Assembly: GCA_002343075.1 (NCBI GenBank)
Contig: DDRH01000004.1
Location: 299 to 64,298, forward strand
Direction: 5' to 3'
DNA: 64,000 nucleotides
Source: Phycisphaerales bacterium UBA2421
GTDB taxonomy: Bacteria; Planctomycetota; Phycisphaerae; Tepidisphaerales; Tepidisphaeraceae
Of the stretch, positions 35,711 to 45,651 are shown one piece after another. How positions within the stretch are numbered: the stretch's first letter is position 1; each line of letters begins with the position of its first letter. The notes beneath the pieces were generated by a model. It saw nothing but the letters and a program-made list of their open reading frames with translations, did not search any database and was not told the DNA's origin. A program made the position numbers and the translations under genes.

Positions 35711-35817
35711 CTCCCCGGGATCGGCTGTACAGCCTCCGGGAAGCAGCCGGTAAAGCCGGTATCCCTGGCGCAAGCCGGTGCGGCTTTCCGCCGCATATTC
35801 GACGAAAGCCCGGGAAT
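35711..35817 (+). promoter_or_regulatory. Structured GC-rich leader element before the giant protein
   Basis: Three consecutive stems can form: CCCGG/CCGGG around GGCTGTACAGCC (35714-35740), CTGGC-GCAA-GCCGG with a GNRA loop (35765-35778), and GTGCGGC/GCCGCAT (35778-35796). The word AGCCGGT occurs three times (35745, 35754, 35774 approx.). It sits about 110-210 nt before the GTG start of the giant protein. I tested it by eye against c-di-GMP-I, c-di-GMP-II and cobalamin riboswitch consensus without a match, so the class is unknown. Folding, not identity, is what the sequence shows. Confidence 0.35.
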
Positions 35818-35924
35818 GTGAAAGAATATCAACCTGATACGAGACTTTAACAGCAAGACATGCCGCGGGGTTGAAAGTCTGATGATGCTGACGCAACACC
35901 GGCAATTTGAAGTGGAGAGAATCT

Positions 35925-38900
35925 GTGAGCAAGACGCTAGAACTTAGTCCTGCAGACCGCCTGAACCTGGCTTGGAAGCCGATCGTTGAAGACCTGGAAG
36001 CCCGAAAGCTGATGGGTGCCGACACGATTCAGGCGCTGCCGTTCCTCCTCGACTTCAATTCCAATCGCGACGAACTGGTCGACAAAGACGGCCAGGGCAC
36101 CGGCTTCACGCGCGTGCAGCTCAACTCCAACGCAGCCAACTCGTATCTACCCGGGTTGATCGATCTCGACACCACCGCGGGCGTGCTCAAGCTCACTACG
36201 ACCGGCAATGCCACCGCCGGCGGCAACAGCGGCTCGGACAACTCGCTGGTCAACGCCCTCGAAACGCAGTTTGACGGCACCACGAGTGGCTTTGTCATTC
36301 AGTCGCGCCTTAAAGGCCCGCTGAGCTATCTCAACGACCCCTACGAACAAGGCGGCATCTATTTCGGGCCTGACCAGGACAACTACGTCAAGCTCGTGGC
36401 AATTCGCCAGCCGAGCGGCAATTTCCTCCAGTTCCGCGATGAGCAATCGACCGCAACCGGCACCACCACCACATTGCCGGGTGGCAGCACCGCGCAAGAA
36501 GTGCCGATCGGCAGCTTCGGCAGCATCAACACACTCGATCTGCGCCTCGTCGGCGATGCCGCCAGCGGACGCGTCACGGCATTTTACAGCGTCAACGGCG
36601 GCGCGTTTGTGAAAGTGTCGGCAGAACTTACCCTCACCGGCACCAAGAAGGCGGCGTTTTTCAATAGCGCCTCGCGCGCCGGCATCATGGCGTTTCATAA
36701 GAACAACGTAGGGCCGATCACGGTCACCTTTGACAGCTTTCAGATCAGCGCAGGCACCTCAACCGCCGGCCGGCCGACCATCACCGGCACCCGTCCGGGC
36801 AACGGCGAGACCAACGTCAGCAGAGATGCGTTCGTCGCCGCTGACCTCAACCTGCCCAACATCGGCGGCGGGGTCGATGCGTCGACGCTCACCTCAACCA
36901 ACGTTCGCCTCATTCGTACCAGCGACGGCCAGCTCATCCCCGGAAGCATCGATACCACCGGCGGCGGCGATGCAATCGTCTACCAGCCCTCGACCCCCCT
37001 CGCGGCCAACACCGGCTACACGTTTATCGTCACGGATGGCGTGCGCGATACCACCGGCGCCGCGTTCATCCCGTTCACCAGCACCTTCACCACCGGCACA
37101 GCCGGCGGCGTGGTGGATAGCTCGGTCGCATTTGAACAGATTCAACTGCCCAACACCTTCGGCAACGCCTGGACCAGCGTGACAGAAGGGCCAGACGGCA
37201 AGCTCTACGGCACCACCATCGATGGCAAGATCGTCCGGTTCACCATCAATTCCGACGGCACCGTCGGCACCGGACAACTCATCAACACGATCATTAACCG
37301 CGAAGGCGGGCCGCGCATGACGCTGTCGATCGCCTTTGCGCCGAACAGCACTGCAAGCAACCTGATCGCCTATGTCAGCCACGGGCAATACGCCGGCCTG
37401 CCCGGCCTCCCGCTGGCCAGCAACTTCACCGGAAAAATCACCAAGCTCACCGGTGCCAACCTGCAGACCGCGCAGGATGTAGTGGTCGGACTGCCGCGCA
37501 GTGTGAAGGATCACCAGAATTACCAGGCAGTCTTCGGTCCCAACGGCAGGCTTTACGTCAACGTGTCGAGCATGAGCGCCAAGGGCGCGCCCGACAATGC
37601 CTGGGGCCTGAAGGAAGAAGTGCTGCTCAGCGCCGCGATCCTTGAAATCGATGTCAACGCAATCGGCACCGGCACGATCGACGTCAACAGCACGGGTGCC
37701 AATCCGTATAACCCGTTTGCCACCAATGCGCCGGTCAAGATCTACGCAGAAGGTCTACGCAGCGCCTACGACATCCTGTTTCATACCAACGGGAACATGT
37801 ACAGCGCCACCAATGGCTCGGCGGCGGGCGGAAACACACCCGCCAAGCCCGGGGTCGCTGGCACGCAACTGACCAACGTCGCGACCCAGAACGATTACAT
37901 GTTCCGCATTCAGCAGGGTAAGTATTACGGTCACCCCAACCCGCTCCGCGGCGATTACATCCTCGGCGGGGGCAACCCGACTTCCGGTGCAGATCCATTT
38001 GAGATCGAACCGACTCCCGAACGCCCGTCGGCGTATCCTGTCGGCACCCAGCCGGAAAGCAACTTCGGCGGGATCGCCTACAACTTCGGCAAGAATTACT
38101 CGCCCAACGGCATGATCGAGTACCGCGGCAATGCCTTCGGGGGCGCGCTCAACGGCAAGATCCTGATCGTGCGCTACTCCGGTGGCGATGACATCCTGGT
38201 GATGACGCCCGGATCGAACGGCACCATTTCCGATGCCAAATCGGGCTTCCAGGGCTTTACGGGCTTTGTCGATCCGCTCGATATCACGCAGGCCTCGGGC
38301 ACAGGGTTTCTCTACGTCGCCGAGTACGGCGGGCAGCGAATCACCCTGCTGCGCCCCATTACCCCCGGCGGCGGGGTGGCGGAGATCACCAACCGCGATC
38401 TGCGCTTTAACGATGTGACATCGACCTCGGCCACCACCACCGGCAACCGCTCGAAGGTCACCATCACCAACACCGGCACCGGCACGCTCACCATCAGCCA
38501 GGCCGTCTTCAGCGGCGCGAATGGGAACAACTTCTCCCTCACCGGCGGATCGACTGTTCCCCTTTCCATCGCCGCAGGGCAGACCGCAACGCTCAATATC
38601 GCCTTTACTGCTACCAGCACCGGCATTAAGACCGGCACGCTCACCCTCAGCACCAATGACCCAAACCGCGCGCAGATTGCCATCTCGCTACGAGGCATCG
38701 GCACCAGCGGAGAAGGTGGAACCAACGAGCCGGCGCTGCAACGCGTGCTCGATCTCTACTTCGGCACCAACACCATCCGCACCGGCGGCAGCGAAAGTGT
38801 GCTCGACTTCCCGCAGAACCCGTCTTCGCCCGATGAAGTCTCGCTGCAGAAGCTTCTCAAGGCCGGACCGGGCGATGTGACGGTGGAGATTCTGGCCAAC

Positions 38901-41900
38901 TTCGCCAACAGCGTCAGCCCGTCCTCGCGGCTGGGGTGGTATCAGCCGGGCAATGTCGGCTCGCTCAATCGGCTGCTCAATATTTCGCAAGCCGATGCCC
39001 AGAGCGTCAATGTCACCCCGGCGGGTGTCACCAGCTTTGACCCGGGCAGCGCCGAGTTTGGGCTCTACGGGCAATTCCCGGCATTCACCGACCGCGTCGT
39101 GTACAGCGAACACTCGCTCAACGCCTTTGAGACCAATGCCAATCGCAAGCAGAAGGTCCGTTTCTACCAGTTGAAGAATGCCGACGGCAGCGTGGTGCCC
39201 AACGCATATGTCTTCACGTTTGAAGAATGGAACGTCAGCTACGATCAGAACGACATCATCGGCATCATCCGCAACGTGCGCGCCGCGCCGGCGGGGCCGG
39301 AGATCGGCCTTGAGAATCGCGACGGCGCATTCATGTTCCCCGACCGGCTCGTTTTCAACAACGTCAACGTGCTTGACGAGGACCTGCCCAATCAGGTTCA
39401 CGACACCGCGGTGCTGCGCATCAATAACTCCGGCACGCAGCCGCTCAACATCACCAGCATCGTGCTCAGCAACAGCGACTGGCAGATCACCTCCGGCGGG
39501 GGCGCGGCGACCATCAGCGCGGGCGGGTTCAAGGATGTAACCGTCAAGTTTGTCTACAAACGCACGGTCCGGGGCAATGAAATCCGCTCGGGCATGCTCA
39601 CAATCAACAGCAACGACGCCGACGAACCGGCCAAGCAGGTCGAACTGCGCGGCGTGGCTCAGCGCAACAGCGAAAATGATGAAGAACCGTCGGCAGTCAC
39701 GCTTCTTTCGGCGTTTGGCTACAACGTCAAGGTTCTCAACACCGGCCAGAGCCTCGGCAACGGCGGGCAGCGCGTCAAAGTGGGCGAAGAAGTCCTGAGC
39801 GATTTCTGGGCCAAGGCTGAAGGCGGGCTAAACGTCACCGTGCGCATGCTCGCGGCGTATCACCAGCAGGCGATTGACAAGGCCAGCAGCATCAGGTGGT
39901 TCAACCAGACAACCACCCCGCCAAGCAGCACCACGCTGATTTTCAAGCACCTCGCCGCCGACGGGCAGAGCATCCTCCCGCGGCTCGACAGCACCAGCCC
40001 CAACCCCAACCCGGCCATCGTGTCGTTTAACCCGGGCACCAACAACTTTGGCATCCGCGTTGATGGTCAATGGTCGGTCGCCGACTGGAACGTGCCCAAC
40101 AGCATCAACCAGGGTGGCCATGCGATGCGATGGTACATCGCGAAGGATCGCGCCGGGAAGATCATTCCCAACACCTACATCCTGCTGCACGACTACACCG
40201 GGTCGAGCGTCACCAACTACGACTACCAGGACAACATCTACATCATCAGCAATATTAAGCCCGTCACTCCATCGGTGGCACCCACTGCGCTCAGCGGGAC
40301 CAGCAGCGGCGCGGGCATCTTCCTCAACTGGGCCGACAACACCGAAGGCAACACCCTCGGCTACAACGTCTACCGCTCCAGTTCGGCCGGCGGCGTGTTT
40401 ACTTTGCTCAATAGCTCGCCCGTCACCCAGAGCCAATATACCGATCCGACGGCACCCGTCGGCCAGACCAGTTTCTATCGAATCACCACCGTGAACGTAC
40501 ACGGCACAGAGTCGGCGCCGGCGACAACCAGCGCCGTCCGGCTGACCGATACCGTCGCGCCGTCGGCGCCGAGCAACCTCGTCGCACAGGGCACGGCCAG
40601 CGGCATCACGCTCGATTGGAGCGACAACACCGAAGCCGATCTCGCCGGATACAACATCTACCGGTCCAGCAGTTCCAATGGCACATTCACCAAGCTCAAT
40701 ACCACCGGCCTGCGCTCTCAGAGCGATTTCGTCGATGCGTCGGCTCCTTCGGGCGCGACGAGCTTCTATCGCGTGACCGCGGTCGATTTGAGCGGAAATG
40801 AGTCTGCGGTTGCGGCCATCAGCGCGTTTCGACCGACCAGCGGCAGCACGCCCACCGGCGCGACCAGCCTCAATGCCTCGGCGCAGAACGGCAGCACCGT
40901 GCTGCTTACCTGGGCCGACAACAGCAACAACGAAACCGGCTTCCGAGTCGAACGCCGGCTGGCCTCGTCGCAGACATGGATTTCTGTCGGCACCGCCAAC
41001 ACCAACGCAACCTCGTTCACCGACACCACCGCCGCACCGGGCACCGCTTACGCATATCGCGTCATCGCGTTCAATGCCTCGGGCGATGGCGCGTCGAGCA
41101 ACGAAGCCGCCGTCTCCACGCCGGGCGCCGGGAGCGTCGCGCCGAGCAATCTCGTCGCGACCGTAGCGGGTAACAGTGTGATTAACCTCACCTGGATCGA
41201 CAACAACACCGACGAAACCGGCTTCCGCATCGAACGCCGCACCGGAGGCAGCGGCGCATGGGCGTCCATCGGCACCGCAGCGGCCAATGCCACCACGTTC
41301 GCGGCGACCGGACTGCTCGAAGGCACCAGCTATTCGTTCCGAGTCATCGCACTCACCCCCTCGGGCGATTCGGCCCCAAGCAATGAGTCGTCGGCGGTCA
41401 CCAGCAGCCAGTTCACCAGCAGCGACATCGGCAACCCGCTGCCGGCCGGCTCGACGCAGACCATCACCAACAGCCTCGACTACAACCTGATCACCGGCGG
41501 CGCCGATATCTGGGGCACCGCCGACAGTTTCCGGTTTGCCTACAAGACGATCACGGGTGACTTTGATGTCTCGGTGCGGGTCACCGGCACCGGCAACACC
41601 CATCCCACTGCGCAGGCGGGGCTGATGGCTCGTGCATCGATCACCAGCAGTTCGGCCAACGTCATCATGCGCACCGACTCCTCCAACCGCTTCCGGTTTG
41701 GCTACCGCACCACCACCGGCGGCACCACCACCGCGGTCGGGTCGGCCACGCACCCGGCCGGGCAGGGCTACCTCCGCCTGCAGCGCGTCGGCAACACCTT
41801 CACCGGCTACAGCAGCACCGACGGCGTGAATTGGACCGTCACCAGCAGCATCACCATCAACATGGGCAGCAGCGTTTTCGTCGGGCTGGCCGGGTCGAGC

Positions 41901-42806
41901 AAAAACGTCTCGCAGACCAACACCATCGAATTCCGCAGCTTCAACGACGGCGGCACACCCGCGCCCACTGCGCCGACCGCTCCGTCGGGCCTTGCTGCAA
42001 CTGAAGGCACCAACAGCCAGGTGGCACTCACCTGGGCTGATAACAGCAACAACGAAACCGGCTTCCGGGTCGAGCGAAAGACCGGCACCGGCGCGTATGT
42101 CACCATCGCCACACTGCCCGCAGGGCAAACCGCCTACCTCGATACCACGAGTGCGGCGGGAACGACGTACACCTATCGCGTCATCGCGACGGGAACACCT
42201 GCCGATTCGTTGCCCAGCAATGAGGCAACCATCACCACCGCAGGTGCGACGGTGACAGACGGCTCGACCAGCACCGACATCGCCGCCGCCCCCGCGGGGA
42301 CGACGACAGTTGTGACTGCCAACACTGACTACAACATCGTTGCTGGCGGGTTGAATATCGCCGATTCGAGCGACAGCTTCCGGTTTGTACACTTTGCCAA
42401 AAATGGCGATTTTGACATGAAAGTCCGCGTTGACAGCCTGACCGGCGCGACCGGGCTTGTCCCGCAGGCCGGGCTGATGGCCCGCGACGGCACCGCGGCC
42501 AATGCACGCAACATCAATCTGCGGTTTGATACCAACAACAGCGTGATGTTTAAGTACCGCACCAGCACCGGCGGGACGACCACTTACGCCACGAACATCC
42601 CCAACATTTCCGGTCCGGTCTGGCTGCGGCTCACCCGGTCCGGCAACACGTTCACAGGGTTCTACAGCACCAACGGGACAACGTGGATCACTGTCCGGTC
42701 GGTAAGCATCTCCATGCCCACGGCGCTTCGAGTCGGCATGGCGGTCACCGCCCGCAGCGACACGCAAACCGCCACCGCGCAGTTCCGGGCGTTCGAGTTG
42801 CTCTAA
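35925..42806 (+). CDS. Giant secreted multidomain surface protein (FN3, glycan-binding-like, beta-propeller)
   Basis: This 2,293-residue protein starts at GTG 35925 (GGAGAG 5 nt before). Its N-terminus has EDLEARKLMGAD, similar to the planctomycete LEPR-XLL surface-protein motif. Order by sequence: a LamG/DUF1349-like domain (about 40-285), a bacterial Ig-like domain (285-390), a sorbosone-dehydrogenase-like beta-propeller (398-813), a choice-of-anchor/ASPM-like domain (816-925), a duplicated unit ending in EEWNVSYDQNDIIGII (935-1125), a second ASPM-like domain (1125-1246), the second unit (1253-1445), FN3 domains at 1447-1825 and 2013-2107, and DUF1349-like domains at 1828-2007 and 2108-2293. 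No dockerin or PEP-CTERM tail ends it. Substrate is unknown. Confidence 0.8.
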   Translation: MSKTLELSPADRLNLAWKPIVEDLEARKLMGADTIQALPFLLDFNSNRDELVDKDGQGTGFTRVQLNSNAANSYLPGLIDLDTTAGVLKLTTTGNATAGGNSGSDNSLVNALETQFDGTTSGFVIQSRLKGPLSYLNDPYEQGGIYFGPDQDNYVKLVAIRQPSGNFLQFRDEQSTATGTTTTLPGGSTAQEVPIGSFGSINTLDLRLVGDAASGRVTAFYSVNGGAFVKVSAELTLTGTKKAAFFNSASRAGIMAFHKNNVGPITVTFDSFQISAGTSTAGRPTITGTRPGNGETNVSRDAFVAADLNLPNIGGGVDASTLTSTNVRLIRTSDGQLIPGSIDTTGGGDAIVYQPSTPLAANTGYTFIVTDGVRDTTGAAFIPFTSTFTTGTAGGVVDSSVAFEQIQLPNTFGNAWTSVTEGPDGKLYGTTIDGKIVRFTINSDGTVGTGQLINTIINREGGPRMTLSIAFAPNSTASNLIAYVSHGQYAGLPGLPLASNFTGKITKLTGANLQTAQDVVVGLPRSVKDHQNYQAVFGPNGRLYVNVSSMSAKGAPDNAWGLKEEVLLSAAILEIDVNAIGTGTIDVNSTGANPYNPFATNAPVKIYAEGLRSAYDILFHTNGNMYSATNGSAAGGNTPAKPGVAGTQLTNVATQNDYMFRIQQGKYYGHPNPLRGDYILGGGNPTSGADPFEIEPTPERPSAYPVGTQPESNFGGIAYNFGKNYSPNGMIEYRGNAFGGALNGKILIVRYSGGDDILVMTPGSNGTISDAKSGFQGFTGFVDPLDITQASGTGFLYVAEYGGQRITLLRPITPGGGVAEITNRDLRFNDVTSTSATTTGNRSKVTITNTGTGTLTISQAVFSGANGNNFSLTGGSTVPLSIAAGQTATLNIAFTATSTGIKTGTLTLSTNDPNRAQIAISLRGIGTSGEGGTNEPALQRVLDLYFGTNTIRTGGSESVLDFPQNPSSPDEVSLQKLLKAGPGDVTVEILANFANSVSPSSRLGWYQPGNVGSLNRLLNISQADAQSVNVTPAGVTSFDPGSAEFGLYGQFPAFTDRVVYSEHSLNAFETNANRKQKVRFYQLKNADGSVVPNAYVFTFEEWNVSYDQNDIIGIIRNVRAAPAGPEIGLENRDGAFMFPDRLVFNNVNVLDEDLPNQVHDTAVLRINNSGTQPLNITSIVLSNSDWQITSGGGAATISAGGFKDVTVKFVYKRTVRGNEIRSGMLTINSNDADEPAKQVELRGVAQRNSENDEEPSAVTLLSAFGYNVKVLNTGQSLGNGGQRVKVGEEVLSDFWAKAEGGLNVTVRMLAAYHQQAIDKASSIRWFNQTTTPPSSTTLIFKHLAADGQSILPRLDSTSPNPNPAIVSFNPGTNNFGIRVDGQWSVADWNVPNSINQGGHAMRWYIAKDRAGKIIPNTYILLHDYTGSSVTNYDYQDNIYIISNIKPVTPSVAPTALSGTSSGAGIFLNWADNTEGNTLGYNVYRSSSAGGVFTLLNSSPVTQSQYTDPTAPVGQTSFYRITTVNVHGTESAPATTSAVRLTDTVAPSAPSNLVAQGTASGITLDWSDNTEADLAGYNIYRSSSSNGTFTKLNTTGLRSQSDFVDASAPSGATSFYRVTAVDLSGNESAVAAISAFRPTSGSTPTGATSLNASAQNGSTVLLTWADNSNNETGFRVERRLASSQTWISVGTANTNATSFTDTTAAPGTAYAYRVIAFNASGDGASSNEAAVSTPGAGSVAPSNLVATVAGNSVINLTWIDNNTDETGFRIERRTGGSGAWASIGTAAANATTFAATGLLEGTSYSFRVIALTPSGDSAPSNESSAVTSSQFTSSDIGNPLPAGSTQTITNSLDYNLITGGADIWGTADSFRFAYKTITGDFDVSVRVTGTGNTHPTAQAGLMARASITSSSANVIMRTDSSNRFRFGYRTTTGGTTTAVGSATHPAGQGYLRLQRVGNTFTGYSSTDGVNWTVTSSITINMGSSVFVGLAGSSKNVSQTNTIEFRSFNDGGTPAPTAPTAPSGLAATEGTNSQVALTWADNSNNETGFRVERKTGTGAYVTIATLPAGQTAYLDTTSAAGTTYTYRVIATGTPADSLPSNEATITTAGATVTDGSTSTDIAAAPAGTTTVVTANTDYNIVAGGLNIADSSDSFRFVHFAKNGDFDMKVRVDSLTGATGLVPQAGLMARDGTAANARNINLRFDTNNSVMFKYRTSTGGTTTYATNIPNISGPVWLRLTRSGNTFTGFYSTNGTTWITVRSVSISMPTALRVGMAVTARSDTQTATAQFRAFELL

Positions 42807-42833
42807 AATCGCGAACGCGAATCAGATACACCC

Positions 42834-42871
42834 GTGGCACGACTTGACCGGAACAGGTCAAGTCGTGCCAC
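42834..42871 (+). terminator. Perfect 16-bp hairpin after the giant gene
   Basis: GTGGCACGACTTGACC (42834-42849) pairs perfectly with its complement at 42856-42871 around the 6-nt loop GGAACA. It lies 27 nt after the stop codon. No T run follows, so either termination is Rho-assisted or the stem protects the 3' end. Confidence 0.7.
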
Positions 42872-42962
42872 ACTGTATCCCCCAGGTTCCCCACTCCGTC
42901 TCCCCATCTCTCCGTCTCTAAGTTCTTTGTCTCTAGGTCTCTTCTTCGCCTAAACTTCCCCC

Positions 42963-44168
42963 ATGCACCTCCCGCTCGCCGGCAAAGCCCCGCTTGATCT
43001 TCAGGGGCTCTCGCGCGAACCGGTGACCGGGCTGTATGTGCATGTGCCGTTTTGCTTTCATAAGTGCCACTACTGCGACTTTTACAGCATTCCCAGTCAG
43101 ACCGATGAGCGAATGCGGGCCTTCGTCGATCGCCTGTTGGCCGAAGCGGCGCTCTGGCGTGCGTCGGCGGTCGAACTCAGGCCGCGGACCATCTTCTTCG
43201 GCGGGGGCACGCCTTCGCTTCTGCCACTCGACGCGATGCGCAGGCTCCTCGAAGGCCTGCAGAGCCTGTTTGACCTTGCGCAGGTCGATGAATGGACAAT
43301 CGAAGTCAACCCCGCCACCGCCGAGCGCGATTACTGCTGCATGCTGCGCGAATGCGGCGCGACCCGGCTAAGTTTTGGCGCGCAATCGTTCGATCGAGCC
43401 GAACTGAAGATGCTCGAACGCCACCACAACCCCGACGACGTGGCGCGCAGCGTCGCCCTGGCGCGCGCCGCCGGGTTTGAGCGGATCAACGTCGACCTGA
43501 TTTTTGGCATTCCCGGCCAGACCATGCGATCCTGGCTGCATTCGCTTGAAACTGCGATTTCCCTGGGTACTCCGCATATTTCCTGTTACGCGCTCACCTA
43601 CGAACCCAACACGCCCATGGCCGTCAAGAAGCGGGTGGGGACGATTGTCGCGATCGACGAAGCGGTCGAGTTGCAAATGCTCCAGGAAACGCGCCGCCGG
43701 CTGGCCGTCAAGGGGATGGCACCTTACGAGGTAAGCAATTTTGCGCGTCCCGGCGAGGCGTGCCGCCATAACCTGCTTTACTGGGACGGCGGGAGCTATC
43801 TCGGCTTCGGGCCGTCGGCGGCGTCGCACGTGCACGGCGTCCGCTGGAAGAATCGCGGGCACATCGGCGAGTGGGAACGAGCCATCGACGACTCCACTCT
43901 TCCCGCGGCGGAAGTGGAACAGCTCACGCAGCCGCAGCGCATGGGCGAACACGCAATGCTCCGACTGCGCCTGACCGACGGCATCGACGTCGCCGACTTC
44001 GCCGCGCGATGGAATGACGACCCGATAACCCGCTTCGCCGATCCGATAACGCGTTACGGGCGCCAAGGGTTATTGGTCGCGTCGGAAAAGTCGATTCGAC
44101 TCACCGAAGCGGGCGTAGCCGTTGCCGATGCCATCGCCGCCGAGTTTCTCACCACCGCGGGACGTTAA
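42963..44168 (+). CDS. hemW: Radical SAM haem chaperone HemW
   Basis: The 401-residue product has the radical-SAM cluster motif CX3CX2C in FCFHKCHYCDFYSI, the HemW-type Gly-rich SAM loop (FFGGGTPSLLPLDAMRRLLE) and the HemW C-terminal domain. HemW lacks the extra Cys that HemN uses, and the short length agrees with HemW, which delivers haem to target proteins. The assignment HemW against oxygen-independent coproporphyrinogen oxidase HemN is by motif; confidence is high for the family and moderate for the function. Confidence 0.88.
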   Translation: MHLPLAGKAPLDLQGLSREPVTGLYVHVPFCFHKCHYCDFYSIPSQTDERMRAFVDRLLAEAALWRASAVELRPRTIFFGGGTPSLLPLDAMRRLLEGLQSLFDLAQVDEWTIEVNPATAERDYCCMLRECGATRLSFGAQSFDRAELKMLERHHNPDDVARSVALARAAGFERINVDLIFGIPGQTMRSWLHSLETAISLGTPHISCYALTYEPNTPMAVKKRVGTIVAIDEAVELQMLQETRRRLAVKGMAPYEVSNFARPGEACRHNLLYWDGGSYLGFGPSAASHVHGVRWKNRGHIGEWERAIDDSTLPAAEVEQLTQPQRMGEHAMLRLRLTDGIDVADFAARWNDDPITRFADPITRYGRQGLLVASEKSIRLTEAGVAVADAIAAEFLTTAGR

Positions 44169-44325
44169 CTGCTCGCGAATTCCTACCGATGCTTGAACAG
44201 CGGGCGTTAGTGCTGTCCGTGCCGATTTTATCGTCACATCGGCAGATTTTGCCCGGCTTTGCAACGCTGGCGAGTCAATCGTAGTTCAGAGAGTCAGCGG
44301 CTTCGAGAAGTGGAGTGAGGCTTCG

Positions 44326-45651
44326 ATGCTCAAGCTCGTACAAAACTGGTTGGCACCGCGCTGCAACCCCATCGGGGTTGATTTCGGAAGCGACTGCCTG
44401 CGGATGTCGCAGGTGCAGCAGGTGGACGGCGACTACCGTCTGATCGCCGCCGCCAGTGCCGATGTGCCGAGCCATGTTCGCGCCAACCCCCCGGCACGCA
44501 TTCTCTGGTTTACCGAAGCCGCCCGTGACTTACTCGCGCAAGGCCAGTTCAAGGGCCGCCAGGCCGTGCTGTCGCTACCGGCGTCGATGATGTTCATCCA
44601 GCATCTTCGCCTGCCTAGGGTTGACGACGCAACGCTGAAGAAAACACTCCCCTTCGAGGCCCGCGGCAAGCTTCCGATTGATCCGTCGCAGTGCCTGCTG
44701 CGCCATATCATCGCCGGCGATATATTCAGCGAGCAAGACCCCCGATGTGAAGTCATTGTGATGGCTGCGGCGCGAGAGCTGGTCAACCAATTCCTGGACG
44801 CCGCCGCCCGAGCCAAGCTGGATGTGATCGGGATGAATGTCGAGCCGATGGCGCTGATCGACTGCTTTTCGCAGGTTTATCGCCGGAAGTCCGACCGCGA
44901 CACGGTTAACTTCTTTGTGGATATCGGTGCCAGCGCAACCCGGGCCGTCATCGCGCAGGAAGGCCAGGTGATGTTCGCCCGCTCGATTCCGATCGGCGGC
45001 GACCACTTCACCCGCGCCGTGGCTACTGCGACGGGTGTGGGCTTTGACGAGGCCAAGCTGGCGCGCGTGCAGGCTGCGATGCAGAATGAAGAGCAGCAGG
45101 AATCGCGATCTGCCCCTGCGGTGGCCGCGATTGCGCCGCCAGTATCACCCGCCGAAGTAGCTTCCGCCGATGCGGTGAGCGAAGCCGACTCGTTCTCATT
45201 GCTGACATCCGCAACAAGGCAGGCCGCGCCGACATTGGCCCAGCCTGCCGCCGTCGCCCCGACGCCGGCCGAAGCGCCAACATCACGACTCGAATCAGCC
45301 TGCGGAGAACAGCTTGGCCGATTGATCGATGAGCTGAACCTCTGCCGTCGCTATCACGAAGCGACATTCACCAACAAGCCCGTAAAACGATTGATCTTCG
45401 TCGGCGGGGAAGCGCGCCAGCGGTGGCTTTGCCAGTCGGTGGCCCGCTCGATGCAGTTGGCGGCGCAGATTGGCGATCCGCTGGTGCGATTGGCGCGAAC
45501 GACCGAAGTGGGAATCGAAAGCGGGATCGACCGCCGGCTTGCCCAGCCGGCCTGGGCGGTGTCAGTGGGCCTGAGCATGGGCCCCACCGCCGCCGCAGGC
45601 AAGGCAATCAACACCCAAACCGAGCGCGTCGAGCGCCGAGGTGCAGCATGA
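44326..45651 (+). CDS. pilM: Type IV pilus assembly protein PilM
   Basis: PilM is an actin-like cytoplasmic protein that binds the PilN tail. The 441-residue product shows the actin-fold start VDFGSDCLRMSQVQQVDGDY, the nucleotide-site strands VNFFVDIGASATRAVIAQ and the RLIFVGGEARQRWLCQSVAR region of the PilM family. A variable Ala/Pro-rich insert lies at about 250-320. Its stop overlaps the pilN ATG as ATGA (45648-45651). It is the first gene of the pilus operon. Confidence 0.92.
   Translation: MLKLVQNWLAPRCNPIGVDFGSDCLRMSQVQQVDGDYRLIAAASADVPSHVRANPPARILWFTEAARDLLAQGQFKGRQAVLSLPASMMFIQHLRLPRVDDATLKKTLPFEARGKLPIDPSQCLLRHIIAGDIFSEQDPRCEVIVMAAARELVNQFLDAAARAKLDVIGMNVEPMALIDCFSQVYRRKSDRDTVNFFVDIGASATRAVIAQEGQVMFARSIPIGGDHFTRAVATATGVGFDEAKLARVQAAMQNEEQQESRSAPAVAAIAPPVSPAEVASADAVSEADSFSLLTSATRQAAPTLAQPAAVAPTPAEAPTSRLESACGEQLGRLIDELNLCRRYHEATFTNKPVKRLIFVGGEARQRWLCQSVARSMQLAAQIGDPLVRLARTTEVGIESGIDRRLAQPAWAVSVGLSMGPTAAAGKAINTQTERVERRGAA

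Noticed and set aside
35711-35817. c-di-GMP-I riboswitch
   Set aside because: The conserved GGACGCAAAGCC-type core and the GGCAAACC segment are not present; only an approximate resemblance of GACGAAAGCC to the core exists.
39828-42767. 979-codon open frame on the minus strand
   Set aside because: It is antisense to the giant protein gene, whose FN3 and DUF1349-like domains are unambiguous; the long antisense frame is an effect of GC-rich codon use.
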